NCBI GenBank assembly: GCA_014656015.1
Contig: BNBP01000024.1
Location: 1-64,000, forward strand
Direction of reading: 5' to 3'
DNA from: Streptomyces griseoaurantiacus
Lineage (GTDB): Bacteria > Actinomycetota > Actinomycetes > Streptomycetales > Streptomycetaceae
Length of the DNA: 64,000 bases
Shown here: piece by piece, positions 34,013 to 42,900 of the stretch
Numbering within the stretch: the first letter of the stretch is position 1
Layout: every line of letters starts with the position of its first letter
Notes under the pieces: generated by a model
Database searches by the model: none
The model's input: only the letters and a program-made list of their open reading frames with translations
What the model was told of the DNA's origin: nothing
Translations under genes and position numbers: made by a program

Positions 34013-37000
34013 ATCAGACCCCTTCGAGAGAGGGACGCATCCTCATCGAGCATGGCGTCGAGTTCATCGGTGGTGAGGTCGGCATCGTCCATCTCGATCG
34101 GGGCCCAAATGCTCCCCGAGTCGCCCTGGGCCTCCTCGGTAACTCCGGGCCGGATCCCCAGAGCGTCAAGGCGCTTCCACAACGGGGTCAGCGAATCCTC
34201 GGGAGACAGGGCGAACTCGCTGCTGCGTATACGCCAGAACTGCCAGCCCGCCCGGCGCAGTTCCCGCTCCCGCTCGTAGTCGTCACGGATCTGGTCAGGG
34301 GTGGAGTGATATGGGCTGCCGTCACACTCCACGGCGAGGCGGCCCGTCTCTCCAACGACGACGAGATCGATGCGTTTGCCGCTGACTTTCCACTGAGGGA
34401 CGACGTGGTAGCCACGTTCCTTGATCCTGCGGAAGACCCGCTGCTCGAAGAGCGAGTCGAACGGCTCGCACTGCTCATCGGGTGAAACGGCGGAAAGGCC
34501 GGGAGAGGTACCCTGAAGTTCCGGCGGCGCCTGCATATAGGTGAGCAGGGAGTGGCGCAGGTCCTTACTGCGCAGCTGGTCCGGTGTGACGGAGGTGAAC
34601 AGCCACATCTGGTCGCGGGCCCGGCTGGCAGCCACGTTGAACCGTCTTCCGTCACCCTGGCCGGTCAGGGCCCGGGTGTTGTCGGCGTCGACGACCAGCG
34701 AGAGCAGGATGACGTCCCTTTCGTCCCCCTGGAACTGTTCGGCCGTGCCGACACGTATGTTGTGCCGCTCCTGGATCGTGGAGTCGATCTGCGTGTCGAT
34801 GAGACTCTCCAAGAGCCTTGTCTGGTGTCCGGAACGGAGCACGATGACCCCGAAACTCCGTTTCGCATACGCTTCGTCCTCCGCGAGTTCCTGCAACTTG
34901 GCGACGATGCGTTCGGCCTCGGGCTTGTTGACCAGGGTCTCTCGCCGTCCCTCACAGTGACCTTCATGCACATGAACGACTTCGAGGGGCCGCAGTCGGT
35001 CCGCTCCGTACTGCCGCAGCGGCACGAGTTCGTTATCGGGATAGAACTGGGCGGAGGACCACTTGATGATCTCCGGCATACACCGGAAGTGCTCGGTGAG
35101 CCTGATCGTCTCGCTGAAGCGCGCAGACAGCAGGTCGTAGAGGTTGGACTTGGGGCTGAGTCCATCCCGCTGCCAGTCGGTGAGATGGGGCAGGAGTGAG
35201 TCGAGGAGTTCGTTAAGCCGCTCGTGCTTGCCGCCTGTGTAAAACGGGACACACTGTTTGTCGTCACCCACGACGATGATCCTCGGAGCAAGCCACAGCA
35301 GCATCAGACCGTCCAGACCGACCTGGCTCGCCTCATCCACAATGACGACGTCGAAGGCGTCTGGCTCGGGATCGATCATTTCGGCCACCTGTTTGATCGG
35401 CATGACCCATGCCGGGACCGCGGCACGCGCGTCACGCATCGCGGAACGGGCGGCCTTCAGGTGCCGCTTGCCGAGTGCCGTCATTCCCTTGCCTGCGTTC
35501 GCCGTGGCCGACGCGTAGGCACTCAGCGCCTGTTTCTGTCCGGCCGTCATCCGGTCCAGGCAGTGATAAAGCGCTCGGTCGGCCGCTAGTTGAGTCACCG
35601 TTCTCCGCAACTGCGTTTCGATTGCCCCCAATTCGCCTTCCAGCTTGGCTTCCCTGCCAGGTGTCAACATCGTGTCCTGGAAGGTACGCGCTCGCCGCCA
35701 TGCCCAGGCCCCATCCAGGTCTACAAGGCGGGTCTCCCACGCCGCCTCGGTCGGGGACTCGGCGAAGCGCCGTGCCAGTTCGGGGTGGTCCTCGGACAGG
35801 CGGTCCAGGAGTTTGCGGGCCTCCCGGCGATCAGCCTCACGGTGGAATGCCTCGGTCAGCGAATCGATCGCGGACGTGTACGCCTGCGGATCACGGTCGG
35901 TGACAGCCCGGTGTACCTCTGCCAGTTCGGCCACTCCGCGGGCATCGGGTCGCGGCAGCTGCTCGGAGATGGACCGCAGCCTCTCCTCCGCCTCACGGGC
36001 ACGGAGCAGCCGTTCCGCACCGCTCGCCGACGTACGCACGTCGTCCCACTGTTGTGCCGTCCGCACCGTGGCCTTGATCCGGGCCTTAAGTAGGACTTCG
36101 TGCAGCGTACGCACGGATTGGGTGAACCCGTCCACCGCGCGGAGCGTCGGCACCCGGTCCAGCAGCTCCGACAGAGCCACCTGCGTGGAGCCTTCGGCCT
36201 CGGGCGCGTTGACGCTCTTCCAGCGCTCGTTCAGCTGCCGAACGCACTGGCGTGCCGCCAGATGAGCCACCAACGCGGCGATCTCGTCCGGTGTGCTGGG
36301 CAGCCTCCCATCCACCCGGCAGTCCCGCAGAAGGACTTGGGCCTCCTTCTGGACCGGCCTCGGGGCGAACTTGCGCAGCTTGCCGCCTGCACGCAAGTAC
36401 TGTTCGAGATCCTTCCCGGCGGCGATCAGACGTGATTCCTCGGCAAGCGCCACGTCGGGTACGTCGAGCACGGCGAAGAGCATGTGCTGAAGCACGCTTT
36501 GTACGTCCTCGGCACGAGCGGACGCCTGCCGCACTCCCTCCCACAGCTGCTGCCGCCGGCCTGCCATTCCGTCCTGCAAGGCGCGCGTGGTCCACTCCTC
36601 GGGCGGCCAGGCGGCAGGGTCACCCGGCAGTCCCTCGCTCTGCAGCGCGTGTTCCGCTGCGTCCAGCAGACCGACCAGTGTCGCGATCAGCTCATCCCCG
36701 CGGTCTGCGAGTTCGAGGGCAAGTGTGTCGGACACCGACGCAGCACAGACACGTACAGCGGCGTCCAGGGCGTTGACCGCTTCTTCGAACAGCACGGGTG
36801 CGATGAAATCCGCGGGGTCCGGGCAGCGGGCGGCACGCTCGTCCAGTACTCCGGCCCCGTGCCGGGACACCAGACCCAGCAGGCGCTGGGCCTCGTCCTG
36901 GCTCAGCGAAGGTTCTCGCGGTGCCGAGGCGGGCAGGGCGGGCATCCAGCCGTACTTCGGTGCACCGGCAGCGACGGTCTCCACGATCTCCGCGAGCCGC

Positions 37001-38586
37001 CCCTTGTATCCGGGCGCCACCTCGAGGTGTTCGTACCACTCCGCCTCACGGATGGCGCGCAGTTCGTTACGGAGGCGTGCGCGGGTGTCCGACAGTTCCG
37101 AGCGCAGCGCCTCATGGTTCTTGATCCTTACGTCGAGACGCTCCGTCGACTGGGTGGCACTGAGCTGAGAGAGAGCGCGCACGGACTGTTCCAGGTCGTC
37201 GCTGCCGTCCTGGCGCCGGTCGCCCTGGAGGACGCACAGGTTGCGCAACTCGGGCGGCAGTTGCTGCCGCAGGACCTTCAGCGCTTGGCCCTTCTCACTC
37301 GTCACGAGCACCCGCCTGCCGTCTGCCAGCAAGGCGCACACGAGGTTGGCGATGGTGTGCGTCTTTCCCGTGCCGGGCGGCCCCTGAACGACGACGCCAG
37401 TATCGGTCTGTAGGCGCCTCAGCACCTCCCGCTGGGCTTCGTTCGACAGCAGCGGAAACAGCGGGTCAGGGCCAAGGGCGGGCGGCACGTCACGGCTCCC
37501 CGCCGCCGTACCCCACACCCTGCGGTCCTCCGCTTCCAGCTGATACAGCAGCTGAGCCAAGCCCAGCGGAGCGATGGCACCGGGCTGAGCGAGGCGGTTC
37601 GCGATGCCGTCGTAGAAGTTTACGAGGGCACCCTGGCCCCTCTGGCGGAGAATGATCGCCGGCGCGAACCCAAGTGTGGGCACCGGCAGCGCGAGGTCTG
37701 CGGATGGGCGGCCCCAGCCACGGTGGAACGCCACCGCTCGATCGGTGCCGAACGCCCTCTCCGACCAGTCGCTGAGCATGTCCTGGGAGTCACGGGACAG
37801 CGGATGGAATCCTTCCGTATCGACACGGTCCCGCAGCGGGCTCAGCAGACGGGTGCTGTAGCCCGCGTCCGCGTCAAGAAACTCGCTGTCCTCCATCCGC
37901 GCCGGGTCGCCGGGGGCGAGGGCGACGGTGATGGACATGTTCGTGGGATTCACGGTGAGTATCAGCGGCGCCGTCAAAATGTGCCGGGCAATGCGCGCCG
38001 ACGGACGTGCGGCTCCGACGGTCAGCAATCCGGCGCCCAGTACCGCCTCGTATTCCTCGCCGTCCTGCTGAATCCTGGTCGCCATTCGGTACAGCTGCTG
38101 ATGGAGTTCCCTATAAGGACGGTCGATGCGCTCTTTCTCCGACCACTTGCGCCACGCGTCGAGCCACCGTGTGTAGGCGCGCAGCACGTCGTGCGCTTCC
38201 TCCCGGCGAATCTCGGAAACTTCGAACAGGTCTCCGTTTTCATCCTCTTGCCAACCCTGCCCCGGTCCCGATTCGGCCAGCGGTGGCACTTCGGGCGATG
38301 CGGTGGCGGCGGCTTCGGGATCGACCCATCCCACCAGCACCTCGGGCAGGACAGGAGCCGGGCGGGACGGGCGGTGCGCCACCTTAAGCAGCGTCCGGTC
38401 GCCATCCGGGTTCCGCCGGAGCCTGTCGCCCGGAATGTTGGAAAGCCAGAGGACCTCCGGGTATTTCTGCCAGTCCCGCACCGGCTTGTATGACCCGCGA
38501 ACAAATTCGCGCATGTATTCGATGAGTTGGCGCGTGCGGTGGACCGCCTCCGGATGGTTCGCACGGAGTGCAGAGTGAAGAGACAC
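34009..38586 (-). CDS. SF1 helicase fused to a C-terminal DUF559/Vsr-like nuclease, probable defence protein
   Basis: 1525 residues. Walker A is QGPPGTGKTHT (about 401-411), Walker B VIVDEASQVG (about 1081-1090), followed by VVGDDKQCVP. GTAEQFQGDERDVILLS and NVAASRARDQMWLF are motifs V and VI of Upf1/AAA_11-AAA_12 helicases. A helical insertion of about 600 residues separates motif II from the Walker A. From residue 1405, RIDLVVVGETGRLAVECDG then FWRIRSSEF form a PD-(D/E)XK-type nuclease (Asp1407, Glu1420, Asp1422). Similar helicase-nuclease fusions occur in bacterial defence islands. It is coupled by overlap to the AbiJ/HEPN-like gene. Acidic C-terminal tail. Confidence 0.82.
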   Translation of the reverse strand: MSLHSALRANHPEAVHRTRQLIEYMREFVRGSYKPVRDWQKYPEVLWLSNIPGDRLRRNPDGDRTLLKVAHRPSRPAPVLPEVLVGWVDPEAAATASPEVPPLAESGPGQGWQEDENGDLFEVSEIRREEAHDVLRAYTRWLDAWRKWSEKERIDRPYRELHQQLYRMATRIQQDGEEYEAVLGAGLLTVGAARPSARIARHILTAPLILTVNPTNMSITVALAPGDPARMEDSEFLDADAGYSTRLLSPLRDRVDTEGFHPLSRDSQDMLSDWSERAFGTDRAVAFHRGWGRPSADLALPVPTLGFAPAIILRQRGQGALVNFYDGIANRLAQPGAIAPLGLAQLLYQLEAEDRRVWGTAAGSRDVPPALGPDPLFPLLSNEAQREVLRRLQTDTGVVVQGPPGTGKTHTIANLVCALLADGRRVLVTSEKGQALKVLRQQLPPELRNLCVLQGDRRQDGSDDLEQSVRALSQLSATQSTERLDVRIKNHEALRSELSDTRARLRNELRAIREAEWYEHLEVAPGYKGRLAEIVETVAAGAPKYGWMPALPASAPREPSLSQDEAQRLLGLVSRHGAGVLDERAARCPDPADFIAPVLFEEAVNALDAAVRVCAASVSDTLALELADRGDELIATLVGLLDAAEHALQSEGLPGDPAAWPPEEWTTRALQDGMAGRRQQLWEGVRQASARAEDVQSVLQHMLFAVLDVPDVALAEESRLIAAGKDLEQYLRAGGKLRKFAPRPVQKEAQVLLRDCRVDGRLPSTPDEIAALVAHLAARQCVRQLNERWKSVNAPEAEGSTQVALSELLDRVPTLRAVDGFTQSVRTLHEVLLKARIKATVRTAQQWDDVRTSASGAERLLRAREAEERLRSISEQLPRPDARGVAELAEVHRAVTDRDPQAYTSAIDSLTEAFHREADRREARKLLDRLSEDHPELARRFAESPTEAAWETRLVDLDGAWAWRRARTFQDTMLTPGREAKLEGELGAIETQLRRTVTQLAADRALYHCLDRMTAGQKQALSAYASATANAGKGMTALGKRHLKAARSAMRDARAAVPAWVMPIKQVAEMIDPEPDAFDVVIVDEASQVGLDGLMLLWLAPRIIVVGDDKQCVPFYTGGKHERLNELLDSLLPHLTDWQRDGLSPKSNLYDLLSARFSETIRLTEHFRCMPEIIKWSSAQFYPDNELVPLRQYGADRLRPLEVVHVHEGHCEGRRETLVNKPEAERIVAKLQELAEDEAYAKRSFGVIVLRSGHQTRLLESLIDTQIDSTIQERHNIRVGTAEQFQGDERDVILLSLVVDADNTRALTGQGDGRRFNVAASRARDQMWLFTSVTPDQLRSKDLRHSLLTYMQAPPELQGTSPGLSAVSPDEQCEPFDSLFEQRVFRRIKERGYHVVPQWKVSGKRIDLVVVGETGRLAVECDGSPYHSTPDQIRDDYERERELRRAGWQFWRIRSSEFALSPEDSLTPLWKRLDALGIRPGVTEEAQGDSGSIWAPIEMDDADLTTDELDAMLDEDASLSRRGLM

Positions 38587-38723
38587 CTATCCCCCCCCAG
38601 ATCATGGCTCAACGGAAAGCCTTCCAGGATGTGGGAGAGAAGCGCGGCCTTCAACAAGGACCGGCGAGTAATGACGTAAACCAGCCACATTCCGCGGAAA
38701 TTGGCTGTAACCCAGCCAACCGT

Positions 38724-39542
38724 TCAGGGGCGAACCCATGTGCGGCGATCACGTGCCGCCATGTACACCAACTCGACCTTGTCCGGTCCCCAGCCACTCT
38801 TGAGGTGCTTGAACGTCGCGATGTCGCGCTCCTGAAGGACACGCACGTCGCGAAGCGACGGCACAACCTGCAGCTCTGCCACCGCAACGAAGGCGAGCAC
38901 CGGCTGAACCTCAACGGGAAAACCACACGCACGTGTCAGCGCGCTCGATGCCCGACGCGCCTCGGCTCGACTCTTCCGCACGTAGGGGTGCGACTGGCCG
39001 CCTATCCGAACCGAGTCGTCGCCCACCCACACACGCCCACCGCGGTGGCACTTCGTGTTGACACAAAAGGCTCCGCCCGGACCGATCAGGACGTGGTCGA
39101 TGTCGACATCGCCTGCCAGGGGTATGGAATGCAGTACTCGCCAGCCTCGCCACGCCAGCCTTTCCAACTCCGCCCCCACCCGGCGCTCACCGGCCAGTCC
39201 AGTGCGCCAACTGTCCACCTCCAGACGCCTACCGGACATCCTGGCCAACACCCACCGCCAGAAGCCGGGTGCCAATTCGTCCACCTTCGTCTGCAGCGCG
39301 TCTCCTGGGCGGTTCCCCGCAAGGTCGTCTTCAGAGCGCAGTGCCTTGTGCACTACCGGCAAAGAAGAAGTAGCAAGGTAGGGAGCGAGGGCATCGAGTA
39401 CCGCGTCCCGCTGCTCCTCGACCAGAAGCTCCAGAGACCCCGTGCGGCGGTCGAGCCAGGCGACCTTCGTGCCGTCCGGCTGATTCACGTAGAGACGGTC
39501 ATGCCCGTAACGCTTCCACACAGAGACCTGTAATCCGCTCAC
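38724..39542 (-). CDS. NERD (nuclease-related) domain protein
   Basis: 272 residues from the GTG at 39542, preceded by GGGGGA. The C-terminal half has GLAGERRVGAELERLAWRGW, then AGDVDIDHVLIGPGGAFCVNTKCH, the NERD core with acidic residues of the restriction-nuclease-like fold; the usual catalytic Lys follows as NTKCH. The N-terminal ~110 residues (YGHDRLYVNQPDGTKVAWLD) are a separate domain common in streptomycete NERD proteins. It is located just upstream of the helicase-nuclease on the same strand (137-bp gap), so probably part of the same module. A start at 39569 would add nine residues. Confidence 0.78.
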   Translation of the reverse strand: MSGLQVSVWKRYGHDRLYVNQPDGTKVAWLDRRTGSLELLVEEQRDAVLDALAPYLATSSLPVVHKALRSEDDLAGNRPGDALQTKVDELAPGFWRWVLARMSGRRLEVDSWRTGLAGERRVGAELERLAWRGWRVLHSIPLAGDVDIDHVLIGPGGAFCVNTKCHRGGRVWVGDDSVRIGGQSHPYVRKSRAEARRASSALTRACGFPVEVQPVLAFVAVAELQVVPSLRDVRVLQERDIATFKHLKSGWGPDKVELVYMAARDRRTWVRP

Positions 39543-39705
39543 GCGTCCCCCCGTTTCGCATCCCACCAAAGACCAATGACCATGTGACCAGGGTCAGAAG
39601 CAGTGAGCAAGACGGCCTCATGTATGCGCCGGGCAGGCGTGCGCTTCCCAGCCGACTCTGCAGCCAGGACAGGGCACATCCAGGGCACATGAGCCCGGGA
39701 AACGG

Positions 39706-39750
39706 CGTTGACCCGTGAGAACTACCGAGAGGAGTTCCCGCAGGTCAACG
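39706..39750. repeat. 45-bp imperfect dyad near the island's right end
   Basis: Two 18-bp arms (39706-39723 and 39733-39750) match at 15 positions around a 9-nt loop. The outer CGTTGACC/GGTCAACG and inner GAACT/AGTTC segments pair perfectly. It lies 48 bp before the right copy of the 75-bp repeat. It could be a recombinase or relaxase site or a transcript hairpin. The rest of 39543-39957 holds only the repeat and no gene that I can support. Confidence 0.55.
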
Positions 39751-39798
39751 CACATATGACCAAGAAGCCCCAGGTCAGCACCACACCCCTCCCACTCG

Positions 39799-39873
39799 CT
39801 GCACGAGTGGCAGGACTTCAGCCACCGTCTGCACGAGGCGGAACACCAGCCGTACTGCCTGGTGTGGCCCTGA
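39799..39873 (+). repeat. Right copy of the 75-bp island boundary repeat (attR-like gene fragment)
   Basis: A detached 3' end, encoding LHEWQDFSHRLHEAEHQPYC then LVWP and a stop. It matches 24047-24121 at 71 of 75 positions. There is no start codon or upstream homology, so it is a fragment, not a gene. Confidence 0.8.
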
Positions 39874-39957
39874 GTCGACCGGGCTGCCCCGGCCCCGCCC
39901 TCGGGCATCACGCCGCGCAGGCGCTGATCGCCACGGTGGGCGGGGCTTCGGCGTCCG

Positions 39958-42900
39958 TCACGCGGACGCGTCGCCCCCCAGACGTGGGCGGTGTCCGGTA
40001 CCGGTGATGGCCGTCTCCACGGCGGCGAGGCGGTCGGCGAGGAGGCCGAGGGCGGCGACCGCGCGGGTGAGCTGGTCCTCCTCGGGGCCGCCCAGGGTGC
40101 GGGCGCGGACGTGGGCGGCCTTCAGCTCGGTCCAGCGGGCCGCCCGGGCGGGGGTGAGGGTGCCGCGCAGTTCGGCGAGTTTGAGCAGGTTGGCCTCGGC
40201 GCCCGAGGTGAGGGTCTGGGCCTCGGCCCGGTAGTGGTCCTCGACCAGCGCCGAGAGTTCCGCCTCGTTCATCACGGGCTGGATCCGCTGGGCGATCCTG
40301 CGCATGTTGCGGTAGGAGCCCTGGAGCCGGAAGGGCGGCTCGACGCGGGTGGCGTCGGTCTGCGCGGCGGAGGCGATGTACGCGGCGTTCACCGCGAGGA
40401 CCGTGGCGCGGGCCGTGAGCAGATGGCGCAGGGTCGCGAGGACGCGCTCCAGTTCGGCCGGGGCGTAGGGGTGGACGAGCCGGTCCGCGCGGGCCGTGGG
40501 GTCCTTCTCGGCGAGGCGGAGCAGCAGGTCGAGGTCGGCCCGGTCGCGGCCCGCGAGCGGGGCGAGGACCGGGTTGGCGGTCAGCGCGTTCTCCACGAAG
40601 CTCAGGGCGAAGGCGTGCTCCTTGCCCGTGAGGACGTCGCCGAGGTTCCACACGTCGGCGCGGTTGGCGAGCATGTCGGGGACCTGGAAGCGGCCGCCCG
40701 ACTCGGTGTAGGGGTTGCCGGCCATGCACACCGCGAACCGCTTCCCGCGCAGGTCGTAGGTGTGCGGAACGCCGTCCCTGACCCCGTCGACGCGGCGGGT
40801 GGCGTCGCACAGCGGGATGAACCTCTGCAGCAGTTCGGGCGAGGTGTGCTGGATGTCGTCGAGGTACAGGAGCGTGTTGTTGCCCGCCGCCAGCGCGAAG
40901 TTGATCTTCTCGATCTCCTGGCGGGCGGTGGCGTCGGGGGCCTCGGCGGGGTCGAGCGAGGTCACGGCGGTGCCGAGGGCGGGTCCGCTGATCCGCACCA
41001 GCATCAGGCCGAGGCGGTCGGCGACGTACTCCATGAGCGTCGTCTTGCCGTAGCCCGGCGGGGAGACCAGCAGCAGGAGGCCGCCGGAGCCGGTGCGGTG
41101 GGCGGGGTCCGCGGTGCCGAGCTGCTTGGCGAGGCTGTCGCCGATCAGCGGCAGGTACACCTCGTCGATGAGCCGTCCGCGGACGAAGCCCGGCAGGACG
41201 CGCGGCCGGTGGTCGTCCAGCCGCAGCCGGGCGCGCTCGGCGGCGACGAGGGCGCCGCGGCGGGCGGTGTAGTCCTGGTGGCCGGGCACGTCGTGGGCGC
41301 GGAAGGCGCGGGTGCGGGCGAGGAGTTCGTCCACGCGGACGGTGAGGGAGCGGTCGGTGAGGCGCGGGTGGGAGCCGAGCAGGCCGTGCACGGTCTCGGT
41401 GAGCGGGGCCTCGCCCGGGTAGCGGGGCAGCTCGGGGCAGAGTTCGGCGGCGACCGCCTCGGCGAGGTCGCCGGGCGGGAGGTCCGTGCCGGTGGCGGCC
41501 GTGTACGCACTCAGCCATGCCTCGGCGAGCTGGTGACGGGCGCTCGGGCCGTCGAGGGCGGCGAGGTCCTCGGCGTAGGCGGGGCCACCCGCCGTGCGGT
41601 GGAACGCCTCCAGCAGCGCGCGGGTGCCGGCGGCGAGGACGAAGCCCTCGGGGCCGGTGGTCAGCTCGTCGAAGAGGTACGCGGCGGCGGCCTCGGCCTG
41701 CCGGGCGGAGAGGGGCTCCGCCCGCGGAGCGGCGTCCGCGCTCCACTCGACGACGGCCCGCGCGAGTTCGGCGCGCAGGTCAGCGATGGCGGGCGCGAGG
41801 CCGAAGGTCTCCCGGGCGCGGGCCAGGGAGCGCGCGCGGCGGCGCCAGTCCTGCCGGGCGCGCTCGTCCGTGCAGTGCGTCCAGAAGAGCTGGGCGGCGG
41901 CCCGGGCGGCGGGCTCGTGGCGCAGCGTTCCCGCGCCCTCGTGCAGCCGCAGCAGGGCGGTGAGGATCGCGGTGGCGTCGTGGTCGTGGACGCCCCGCTC
42001 GTGGCCCTCGTCCCAGGCGGCCTCGGCCGCCTCCCGGACGAGGGCGGCCAGGTCGCCGGTGGCGGCGAGGGCGGCCGGGCCGTGCTCGTCGAGCAGCCGG
42101 GCGGCCAGGTGTTCGGCGCGGTAGACCTCGGGCGACTCCGAGGGCAGCAGCCGGTCCCAGTAGGGGCGGGTGGCCGCGAAGCCGGGGTCGGTGACGGGGG
42201 CGCGGTAGTCGGTGCCGGTGACGGCGAAGGCGAGGCCCTCGCCGTGCGGGACGAGGGTGAGGTCGAGGGGCTGGGTGGAGACGGCGAAGCGGTGGGCGCC
42301 CAGGCGCAGGGTGCGGCCGTCGTCGGTGTAGAGGTCGGTGCGGTCGCGCAGGGCGCGGGCGGCCTCCTGGCGGGCGGCGTCGAGGCGGCCGTCGAGTTCC
42401 TCCGCGCGGACCGGGTCGCCGAGCGCGCGCAGCTCGGCGGCGGTGCGGCGGACCTTGACGGGCATCGGGTCGGAGGCGAAGTAGGTCGTGACGGCGTCCG
42501 CGTCGGGCAGGGCGGCGGCGCGGCGGACGAGGGTGCCGAGGACGCGCGCGGCGGACTCCGCGAGGCGTTCGGCGCGGCGGGCGCGGGCGTCGGCGAGGGA
42601 CTGCTTGCGGGCGGAGAGCGCCTCGTGGATCTCCTCGCGCTTGTCGGCGAGCGCGTCGAGGAAGTCATCGGACTCGGCGAAGCGGGACTCCAGGTTCTCC
42701 ACCTGCACGAGCAGGCGGGCCATGTGCTCCTCGCAGGCCTCGGGGGTGTCGGCGACGGCGAGCGCGCCGGTGACGGCCTGCCCGAGCAGCGCGAACTCGG
42801 CGGTGAACCCGGCCCGCCCCTCCTCGGCCACCAGGGCTCGGCGCCGGGCGTCGAGGACCGCGCGGGCCCGGTTGACGCCGCCGAGGGCCCCGGCGACGGC

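Larger units (their letters stand above)
24122..39873. mobile_element. Putative genomic island (about 15.75 kb) inserted at a protein-gene 3' end
   Basis: The region lies between two copies of a 75-bp gene-end repeat in direct orientation. It holds accessory genes: regulators, an enolpyruvyl-transferase/deaminase operon, a serine hydrolase, a helicase-nuclease, an AbiJ/HEPN-like protein and a NERD protein. Codon use is visibly less GC-biased than outside, and one gene has a TTA codon. Genes on both sides are typical core genes. No integrase, excisionase or transfer gene is visible, so it may be a decayed element or one mobilised in trans. The boundaries are inferred. Confidence 0.65.

Noticed and set aside
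39618..40007. Small frames around the right island boundary
   Set aside because: They overlap the 75-bp repeat in other frames and the dyad, with no family-like sequence. The repeat itself is only a gene fragment without a start.
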